A program made the translations under genes and the position numbers. This document shows positions 24,386 to 31,393 of a stretch of 31,393 nt of DNA, one piece after another. Source of the stretch: an uncultured Christensenella sp. (GTDB taxonomy: Bacteria; Bacillota; Clostridia; Christensenellales; UBA3700). The stretch lies in NCBI GenBank assembly GCA_910577845.1, contig CAJTNA010000017.1:1-31393 (forward strand), read 5' to 3'. Under the pieces are notes generated by a model. That model was not told the origin of the DNA, did no database searches, and saw only the letters and a program-made list of their open reading frames with translations. Position 1 is the stretch's first letter. Each line of letters starts with the position of its first letter.

Positions 24386-25053
24386 ACTCGCTCCTTAACA
24401 CCAATTTAAATTAATTGATAATAGGTTTTCAATAACCATAAGTTATAAACCATTTAAAGTTTTTCTCAATAGACTTAAATTCTAAATAATTTTTTCCAAT
24501 TAATAAACAATTCCAATTTTAAAATCATTTATAAATGACATTTTATATAAATATCAAACTTTATTATCCCTATTTTCAATAACCATATACTAACTTTGGC
24601 TTTTAATAATCAATTAATACTTTGTTTTAATTATAATTTTATAAAAAAGTGTTGTTAAATTTGCTTTATCCCAAATTTAATCTAGATATCATTAACTTGA
24701 TAAAACTAATCTGCATAATTTGAATTAAAAAACCACAAGAAACAATTGTTATCAACATTAAAATTTAAAATTCCTATGCAAAAAACTTGTCTTCAAACAT
24801 ATCTGTTTAAATTAACATCAGTTACTAGGCAAAAAGTGTCATTTGATGACAGCTTTCAACATTAAAAACAATAATAATCTAATCTAATAAAAAACTCACT
24901 ATACACTATATTTTTTACTATTATTTATTACTTAAAAATAATCAAATTTTATTTCGCAAAATAAATATATCCTAATTTATTATATAGCTCAAGCCCAGTT
25001 TATTAATTATCTTAAAATTTAACAGCTATAAAAGTTAAATATTCAAATTATAA
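24386..25053. other. AT-rich intergenic region with a dispersed repeat
   Basis: No gene is seen. A repeat copy is at 24786-24875 and includes AAGTGTCATTTGATGACAGC (24834-24853), which resembles the repeat at 28796-28836. No terminator was found close to the galU stop. Confidence 0.5.
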
Positions 25054-25932
25054 TTACAGTTGTTTTGCTAATTCCTTAATATAATTTGCCAAATCTGCAC
25101 CTAATTCTTTATTTCTTAAGCCGTACTCGATATTAGCTTGCAAAAAGCCTAGCTTATCACCAGTATCATATCTTTTGCCCTCAAACTCATAGGAATAAAC
25201 ACCAACTGTTTTAGCCATTAAATTAATTGTATCTGTCAAATAAATCTCACCATTTTTAGCTGGTGCTGTTTGCCTAATATAATCAAAAACATCTGGTGTA
25301 AGTACATATCTACCCAAAGATACTAAGGTAGACGGCAAATCCTCTAATTTTGGTTTTTCAACGACACCTTTCATTTTGCAATATCTGCCTTTTTGAGGTC
25401 CTTTAATTACCGCACCATATTTAACAGCATCCTCTGCACAAACCTCTTGAACACCTAAAATAGATGTACCAGTTTCCAAATGAGCGTCAATTAATTGTCC
25501 GATAGCAGGTCTACCATCACCATTGTAAACGATATCGTCACCATATACCACAGCAAAAGCATCATTACCAACAAATGTTTCAGCCTCAAGCACTGCCATA
25601 GCCGAACCATTCATTTCTTTTTGACGGCAATAGTAAAAATGTGCCTTTTCTGCCAAAGCATTAATTACTTTAATTTGACAATTTTTATTACCTTTTGCTA
25701 ATATCTTTTCAAGTTCTGGTGCATAATCATAAAAGTCCTCTATGCACTTTTTATTTTTACCTAATATTATTAAAATATCGGTTATACCACTATTTAAACA
25801 CTCATCAACAATAATGTCCAAAGACGGAGTGTCCACTATAGGCAACATTTCCTTTGGAACAGACTTAGTTATAGGTAAAAAACGTGTTCCAAAACCTGCA
25901 CACGGTATAACCGCTTTTGTTACTTTTTTCAT
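25054..25932 (-). CDS. galU: UTP-glucose-1-phosphate uridylyltransferase
   Basis: A 292-residue nucleotidyltransferase that makes UDP-glucose from UTP and glucose 1-phosphate. Diagnostic segments are the nucleotide loop IPCAGFGTRFLPITKSVPKEMLP, VDECLNSGITDILIILGKNKK, AFAVVYGDDIVYN (metal-binding Asp), GVVEKPK and the sugar-site EIYLTDTIN, with RYDTGDKLGFLQANIEY near the end. Typical length. An in-frame ATG at 25944 exists, but the GGAG ribosome binding site lies within those codons, so the ATG at 25932 is the start. The gene stands alone; UDP-glucose feeds cell-surface polysaccharide or glycolipid synthesis. Confidence 0.95.
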   Translation of the reverse strand: MKKVTKAVIPCAGFGTRFLPITKSVPKEMLPIVDTPSLDIIVDECLNSGITDILIILGKNKKCIEDFYDYAPELEKILAKGNKNCQIKVINALAEKAHFYYCRQKEMNGSAMAVLEAETFVGNDAFAVVYGDDIVYNGDGRPAIGQLIDAHLETGTSILGVQEVCAEDAVKYGAVIKGPQKGRYCKMKGVVEKPKLEDLPSTLVSLGRYVLTPDVFDYIRQTAPAKNGEIYLTDTINLMAKTVGVYSYEFEGKRYDTGDKLGFLQANIEYGLRNKELGADLANYIKELAKQL

Positions 25933-27318
25933 TATAATCTCCAAAAATTTTTACACAACACTAACGTATTTTTAGGTGGTATCAAATTTTGTTAACTCAA
26001 AATTTTAATATAATTTAATAATCAATAAACTCAAACAATAAATTTAGATTTTAAAGCCATTATAAAAGCTATATAAAATTTCTATCTTATTCCAGTATTT
26101 AAGATAAGCTAGCCTATTATAAATATTCACTAAATTTCTATTTTATCTTAACAATTAATATTAACTTTAAAATGCATTTAAAAGCATTTAAAAATTAAAC
26201 AACCACATATACCATATTTTTTATGATTTATTAATATAAAACATAAAAAGTACCTATTAATATAACAATTAATTGTTTTAAATTCGCATTATTCACAATC
26301 AGTTTATGTTTTCAAAAGTTATCACCAAGCCCCAAAAAAACGGCTTTAAAGTTACTTGTTTTAATTCTTATAGTGACAATTAATTTAACCATTAAAACAA
26401 TAGCTTTTTAATTTTATACTATCTCAAGTTTTACAATACTTTATTTGTATTGATTAAAAAACCAATTTGACAATAAATGATTTTTATTAATTATATATTT
26501 TAGTATACACTATATTGCAAATAAAATCAAGTAGTTAATTTAAGTTTTATATTTATCTACATTACGTAGATAAATATAAAATAAAACACTAAATTTTGCC
26601 TTGTTTTTATCAATAATTCTATATTGTGTGGACATTTTTACATTTTCCTTGCTATTATGCTATTTTTGTCAATCTTTTCATATTGCAATTTTACTTGCTA
26701 GAATAATTTTTACTTAGCATCACTTGTAATTTCGCTAAATATAATGTATACTATTATTAAATAGTTTTTAAAAACATAAAACTAAATGTTATTGACTCTT
26801 AGTTAAATATTATAAGAAATAAATTGCTTTAATTTTCAAATGTTATACGCTAATTATTAAAGATATTTATATAATTTAAATTTTCTTTAATTAATTACTA
26901 GCAAATAAACCATTTATATATATTACAATATATTGAGACGTTGCTACAATGTATTAATAAATGATTAAAGATTTAGTTAAATATAGTATCCACAACTCTC
27001 ACTTTTGTCGTTTTTTAAATGTTTGACATTGCAAAACTTATTGCTATTTACGCTAAAATAATATTAAAGCATTTTAATACTTATATCTAAATAATCACTT
27101 AACTATATTACAAAAAACTATCTATTTAATTACACAAGCTTTTTTATTAACAATAGGAAACATAACTCATTTTGTTATTATGATATTAATTTAGGTAAAA
27201 TACAATGACAAATGCTTATTACAATAAACAATGTATAAACTTAACGTTAGCTTTATTAATGTTATAGCTTTTATTAATTTAACCTATTACATATAACATA
27301 TTGTTTTAAAGGACATTT
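25933..27318. other. 1.4-kb empty AT-rich region with one strong hairpin
   Basis: No coding frame, tRNA or known RNA could be recognised. A perfect hairpin lies at 26545-26581: arms TTTTATATTTATCTAC and its complement, loop ATTAC. There is a small AAGCC/GGCTT hairpin at about 26327-26345. This is the largest gene-free stretch in the window. Confidence 0.5.
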
Positions 27319-28545
27319 ATGGCAACTATATTACACTGCGATGCAAACAATTTTTATGCATCTGTTGAAATTATGCTTAACCCTGCCTTAAAAGGCAAGC
27401 CTATTGCTGTTTGCGGTAATCCCGAAAAACGGCATGGTATCGTACTCGCAAAATCGGAACAAGCTAAAAAAGCTGGTGTAAAAACTGCTGAACCTTTATG
27501 GCAAGCAAAGCAAAAGTGTCCTGAATTAATATTTGTATCCCCACATTATGATGATTATGTCGCTATTAGCAATAAGCTATTTGATATGTATAGTGAATAT
27601 ACAGATAAGGTTGAACCTTTTGGCATTGACGAGTGTTGGCTTGACTGCACACAATCAACTAACTTATTTGGCAGTGGTGAAAATATTGCCAACACTTTAC
27701 GTGAGCGTGTCAAAGCAGAACTTGGCATTACAATATCTGTAGGAGTTTCTTTTACAAAGATTTTCGCAAAACTTGGCTCTGATTACAAGAAACCCGATGC
27801 TGTCACTGTTATAGACAAGAATAATTATAAGGATATTATTTGGGCGTTACCAGTTACCGATTTGTTAATGGTAGGTAGACAAACCGCAAAGCTATTTAAA
27901 TCATTAAGCATAAATACTATTGGTGATTTAGCTAGATATGATGTGGAAACCCTACAACAATATATTGGAATAAACGGAAAAAAGTTACATCAATACGCAA
28001 ATGGCATTGAAATTGACGAAATTAAGCTTGCTGAACAAAAACACATTCCAGAAAGCGTAGGTAATAGCACAACTACGCCATTTGATATAACCACGCCTAG
28101 TGAGGCAGAAGCTATATTAACATCACTTTCTGAAATGGTAGCAGCCAGATTACGCAAATATCATTTGGTAGCAAACGGCATTGGTGTAAGTATTAGATAT
28201 TGTTCACTTGACGGAACCAATAAAACCAATATGCTTAACTTTTCCACTTGTAATGCTGGTGACATTGCTGAACAAGCTTTTGAACTTTTCCTTACTATGC
28301 ATAACTTTAAAAAAGACCAACCGATTAGACAATTAGGTGTATATACTTATAAGTTATCTAAAAGCGAAACTCGTCAAACCACTATATTTGATATACCGCA
28401 CGATAAAAGAGAAAATATTGATAAATCTTTAGACAAAATACGCAATAAATATGGTCAATCGATTGTAAAATCTGGACTAGTTGCAAAACATCAAGAAATT
28501 TGTGAAGGGCTTGTAGACAAGGAATTTCAACCTTTTAAAAAATAA
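27319..28545 (+). CDS. dinB: DNA polymerase IV (Y-family, translesion)
   Basis: A 408-residue error-prone polymerase. The catalytic carboxylates are Asp8 in HCDANNFYASVE and Asp104-Glu105 in FGIDECWLD. Also seen: SVGVSFTKIFAKLGSDYKKPDAV, the HhH segment SINTIGDLARYDVETLQQYIG, and the little-finger domain ending with RQTTIFDI, a plausible beta-clamp-binding motif. Length is somewhat above E. coli DinB (351) and normal for Clostridia. An AAAGGA site lies before the ATG. It is monocistronic, with no SOS (LexA) box recognised upstream, and is followed by a strong hairpin. Confidence 0.95.
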   Translation: MATILHCDANNFYASVEIMLNPALKGKPIAVCGNPEKRHGIVLAKSEQAKKAGVKTAEPLWQAKQKCPELIFVSPHYDDYVAISNKLFDMYSEYTDKVEPFGIDECWLDCTQSTNLFGSGENIANTLRERVKAELGITISVGVSFTKIFAKLGSDYKKPDAVTVIDKNNYKDIIWALPVTDLLMVGRQTAKLFKSLSINTIGDLARYDVETLQQYIGINGKKLHQYANGIEIDEIKLAEQKHIPESVGNSTTTPFDITTPSEAEAILTSLSEMVAARLRKYHLVANGIGVSIRYCSLDGTNKTNMLNFSTCNAGDIAEQAFELFLTMHNFKKDQPIRQLGVYTYKLSKSETRQTTIFDIPHDKRENIDKSLDKIRNKYGQSIVKSGLVAKHQEICEGLVDKEFQPFKK

Positions 28546-28623
28546 TAATTATAACCACATTATGTAGTATAACAAAATTGCATAACACTTTATGAATCAT
28601 AAATTTAAAAAAATAATTGACAT

Positions 28624-28662
28624 AACCAAGCAAGATACCAAATATTGGTATCTTGCTTGGTT
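28624..28662 (+). terminator. Hairpin downstream of dinB
   Basis: Perfect 18-base arms (28624-28641 and 28645-28662, core CCAAGCAAGATACCAA) around a three-base ATA loop, about 80 bases after the dinB stop. The T run after it is short (TTT ATAAC), so termination is likely but not certain. Confidence 0.75.
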
Positions 28663-28698
28663 TATAACACTTTGTTATTTGTTTAGCTTTTATAAATG

Positions 28699-28793
28699 TA
28701 AATTATGTGTCGTTTAATTTGAGAAAACTCAAATTAAACAAAAGCTTCCGCTTTTTGTTTGAATCATCAAGCTGACACTTTTTGAATTAACAT
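28699..28793. repeat. 95-bp direct repeat, copy 1
   Basis: Matches 28846-28940 at 94 of 95 positions (only 28758 T versus C differs), with a period of 147 bases. Each copy has a perfect hairpin (GTTTAATTTGAG, AAAA loop, CTCAAATTAAAC; here 28712-28739) followed by a smaller AAAAGC-TTCC-GCTTTT hairpin and Ts, as in a terminator. Confidence 0.9.
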
Positions 28794-28845
28794 TTGCTGA
28801 TGTCAAATGACACTTAGTGTCGCTTGACTACAGCTTTAGATAATA

Positions 28846-28940
28846 TAAATTATGTGTCGTTTAATTTGAGAAAACTCAAATTAAACAAAAGCTTCCGCTT
28901 TTTGCTTGAATCATCAAGCTGACACTTTTTGAATTAACAT
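28846..28940. repeat. 95-bp direct repeat, copy 2
   Basis: Second copy of the unit at 28699-28793, with the same two hairpins (28859-28886 and about 28887-28902). The 52 bases between the copies contain a near-palindrome around TGACACTTAGTGTCGCTTGAC (28808-28828 with GTCAAA before it) that belongs to the dispersed repeat family. Confidence 0.9.
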
Positions 28941-29265
28941 CATTGGTAGCAATATCCCTATAGGCTTTTTGCTTTTTATTATTACTATGTGTAATTTAAT
29001 TAAACAAGTTTAGACTAAAACACAAATCTTTGTATTTAATTAACAATAAAGATACCTCGATTTAAGTAAAATAAGAAAGTCAAAATTTATTTATAAAACA
29101 TTTATCCTCGTTACTAAAAATAGCTTTTTAAATGTGGAAGATAGATAACTTAAAAAAAGATATTTATAAAATTACTTATATTACCATAGTCTTTAAGGTG
29201 CCTAAGCTTGAAATTTGCTACTTAGATACAATTTTATTGTGAAATCAATGTTTAAAATTGTATTT
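28941..29265. other. Intergenic region, nothing further recognised
   Basis: AT-rich sequence between the direct repeats and the stop codon of the dockerin protein gene. No gene or clear terminator is visible. Confidence 0.45.
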
Positions 29266-31377
29266 TCACATAAATAACTCTATGCTTTCATTTCCTAAAA
29301 CAACATTCCACAAAATATTAGCGTCACTACTTGTCAATCCATCTTTGTTATTAATAAGCATTGCAAGTTGTAAATATGGCTTATCCACTATACTTGTATA
29401 TAAAGTTATATCATTTATAACACGCCTTAAGTAATTAATATCTGCGGAATTTATCTTGCCGTCACCAGTTAAATCACCTAACACTGACAAATATATTGTT
29501 TCCTCAGTTTCTCCTACCAAACACTTAATATACCAACCTGTTCCAACTGCAAATTCCATTCCATTACTTGAATTTACTCCATTTAAAGCATTTCCATTTT
29601 CATAAACTAAATCATCAGTATTAGTATATAGTTGTAAATTAGCAAAATTATATGGTGCTAAATTCTCAACAAAACTATCTATGCTTGTCATAGGTGATAT
29701 TTTACCTAATACAAAAGTTGTTATATCACTATCATTATAGCCGTGTAATTTTTCGTTGCCGTCATAATTTTTGCGATAACCATTTTGCAAAAACATAAAG
29801 TCATAAATTGCCTTGTTGTCTTGCTCAAACATTAGCTCACCAAAACTATTTACCACTGCTTTATGAGTATCAAAACCACAAGTAAAATATTTGCTTGGGT
29901 CTAAGCCATTATGATTATAAGTTGAATATGAGGACGTAAATGAGTGGAATAGTCCAGTTTTGTTCCAAAAAATTAATTTAATTGGTTTTTGGTTAGGATT
30001 ATCTGGATTCATTTTTAATGCTGTTTCAATACGAATTTTTCCATTTGGCTTAATTTGAATATCCGCATCCACACCATTTTCATTTAAATTGTTGCTCATA
30101 TCCAAAAAACCGCCAATCCTAAATTTACTACTTTCTGTTTCACTATCAGAACCTTTTTGAGTAAAGTCAATACCTGCTCCACCCATTGGTGAATAGTTAT
30201 CTCTAAATATGCAATTATATAAATAAACGCTAGAATGGTAAGCTATTTGCAATCCACCGCCAGAATCAGTTGAACGTTGTAAACTTTTGTTGCCTATAAA
30301 AGATATATTTTCCATACGCACATTGCTATTACCAGTAGCGTACACTCCACCAGCATAATATTTTGAAACATTTCCTTCAATTCTAACATTTTGCATTAAA
30401 ATATGCGTATCAAAACTTGTGGAACTACCAATATAAACCGCTCCCATATCCAATTGATAATTATTGTATATCACGCAATCAGAAATTTGTGCGAATCCAT
30501 ATATTGAAATTGCTCCACCTCGCTCAAGTGAACGATTACCAGTAAATAAGCCACCACTTATCATAGTATTATTACTTTTACTATTAAGCACAGCACCATA
30601 ACTACTGCTTATAGCATTCGCACAAAATATCCCATTGTAAATATTTAAAATACTTCTTTTATTATCAACATAAACAAAACCACCACTTGCACCTACATTA
30701 TTACAAAACATACCGCTATAAATTTCCAAATTAGCATCATTAACATAAATAGCTCCACCATTGCCCTTTTGTCTTCCACCACCTATGTAACCAATACCAG
30801 TTTGAGTAGCTATATCTTGCCATAATTTTGCACTTTCAGTCACCCACAATTCATCATCTGTTGCATATTCGTCAACATTTAATTTGCTAGCTAATTCCTC
30901 AGCTTTTGCAAGCACACCTTCAGAGTTTTGTTCAAATACACTATCCATAATTTTTAATGTCGCACCATAACACACATAAAACAAATGTCCATTTACAACT
31001 TGTTCAGGAATATTTCTTGTTATAGAATGCCCATTTAAATCAATAATAATACGTTGATAACGCTCTAAAGTCAAACAACTACCAAGCACCCAGTCCGCAT
31101 TTAATACTATTTTGACAAATTTATTCATAGTATAAGATTCTGCTCTAACTTCGTCCCATTTTGCAAATATCTCAATAGATGTTCCTTGAATATCTGTATA
31201 TATCTTGCCAATATCAGTAATAGCTCTATCATCTGCAGTAGTCATTTGCTCTTTATCTTTTTGCAATTCAGCACTAGATTTATCACCATTTATAGCAAAA
31301 ACACAGCAAATAACCATAAGACAAACTATGGCTATCGTTAAAAAGATTATCCCTACTCTTTTTATGTTTTTTATCAT
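29266..31377 (-). CDS. Secreted beta-helix protein with C-terminal dockerin
   Basis: A 703-residue exported protein: basic start MIKNIKR, hydrophobic segment (about residues 8-28) ending in VFA, a likely signal peptidase site or an anchor. Residues about 190-440 contain glycine- and asparagine-rich turns (GGFVYVDN, GGAISIYG, GGVYATGNSNV, GGGLQIAYHSSVYL) typical of a right-handed parallel beta-helix, as in pectate-lyase-like and adhesin proteins. The last 71 residues are a type I dockerin: the first calcium loop GDLTGDGKINSADINYLRR is complete, while the second (INNKDGLTSSD) lacks its first acidic ligand. Dockerins bind cohesins, so it should join a cohesin-bearing scaffold. No catalytic residues were recognised. 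An AGGAGG site lies eight bases before the ATG. Confidence 0.85.
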   Translation of the reverse strand: MIKNIKRVGIIFLTIAIVCLMVICCVFAINGDKSSAELQKDKEQMTTADDRAITDIGKIYTDIQGTSIEIFAKWDEVRAESYTMNKFVKIVLNADWVLGSCLTLERYQRIIIDLNGHSITRNIPEQVVNGHLFYVCYGATLKIMDSVFEQNSEGVLAKAEELASKLNVDEYATDDELWVTESAKLWQDIATQTGIGYIGGGRQKGNGGAIYVNDANLEIYSGMFCNNVGASGGFVYVDNKRSILNIYNGIFCANAISSSYGAVLNSKSNNTMISGGLFTGNRSLERGGAISIYGFAQISDCVIYNNYQLDMGAVYIGSSTSFDTHILMQNVRIEGNVSKYYAGGVYATGNSNVRMENISFIGNKSLQRSTDSGGGLQIAYHSSVYLYNCIFRDNYSPMGGAGIDFTQKGSDSETESSKFRIGGFLDMSNNLNENGVDADIQIKPNGKIRIETALKMNPDNPNQKPIKLIFWNKTGLFHSFTSSYSTYNHNGLDPSKYFTCGFDTHKAVVNSFGELMFEQDNKAIYDFMFLQNGYRKNYDGNEKLHGYNDSDITTFVLGKISPMTSIDSFVENLAPYNFANLQLYTNTDDLVYENGNALNGVNSSNGMEFAVGTGWYIKCLVGETEETIYLSVLGDLTGDGKINSADINYLRRVINDITLYTSIVDKPYLQLAMLINNKDGLTSSDANILWNVVLGNESIELFM

Positions 31378-31393
31378 AGCAAAAACCTCCTAT

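Noticed and set aside
25933..27318. Possible tRNA or small RNA gene in the large empty region
   Set aside because: I looked for GGTTCGA-type T arms and local GC-rich cloverleaf stretches on both strands and saw none; only a simple hairpin is present.
28699..28940. Possible CRISPR array
   Set aside because: Only two copies of 95 bases with a 52-base gap; repeat and spacer sizes do not fit and no cas genes are present.

Overview
The window is an AT-rich (roughly 30% GC, much lower between genes) chromosomal segment that looks like an anaerobic Clostridia-type Firmicute, probably gut-associated. The evidence is the 16S rRNA 5' end at the left edge, strong AGGAGG-type ribosome binding sites, a lipoprotein, a dockerin protein, and oxygen-sensitive iron-sulfur metabolism (class I fumarase, Hdr proteins). 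I cannot name a genus. Most genes lie on the minus strand.

Layout. 1-231: 5' end of a 16S rRNA gene (minus) with a leader and two tandem promoters. 766-5073: small accessory genes (membrane protein, GNAT acetyltransferase, DNA-3-methyladenine glycosylase I, a frameshifted SMI1/KNR4-like gene, a frameshifted tiny lipoprotein, another membrane protein). 5615-7075: a GH18-fold lipoprotein whose catalytic motif is degenerate. 7216-17469: the centrepiece, eleven co-oriented genes. In transcription order they are hdrB-hdrC-hdrA-flxD-flxC-flxB-flxA, then a 102-base gap carrying a promoter with an overlapping palindrome, then a thiol:fumarate-reductase-like pair (tfrB-tfrA) and the two subunits of class I fumarase. 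18256-19203: a lactate/malate dehydrogenase family gene with the malate-type arginine in its specificity loop. 20247-23345: a patatin / zinc-ribbon membrane protein / TM2 operon flanked by two small XRE regulators (plus a decayed third), with palindromic operator-like sites. 23969-28545: an acidic membrane-anchored protein, galU and dinB, separated by long empty AT-rich stretches. 29266-31377: a secreted beta-helix protein with a C-terminal dockerin.

How the genes may work together. FlxABCD-HdrABC is a known type of flavin-based electron-bifurcating NADH dehydrogenase/heterodisulfide reductase. Here it is joined to a soluble fumarate reductase-like pair and fumarase, with a possible malate dehydrogenase next door. 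The simplest reading (inference) is a reductive C4 branch, oxaloacetate to malate to fumarate to succinate. NADH oxidation would drive fumarate reduction and low-potential ferredoxin reduction together, without a membrane quinol enzyme. The iron-sulfur subunit lacks the C-terminal CCG module of archaeal TfrB, and a stand-alone HdrB with two intact CCG motifs is encoded in the same cluster, which fits a direct HdrB-to-TfrB hand-off.

Three genes or gene remnants carry single-base indels in short homopolymers (A5 at about 3685 and 2570, a G run at about 20401). These may be real decay or assembly error. A dispersed short repeat family lies 3' of several minus-strand genes, and a 95-bp near-perfect direct repeat lies downstream of dinB. 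No tRNA, CRISPR array, insertion sequence or phage gene was recognised.
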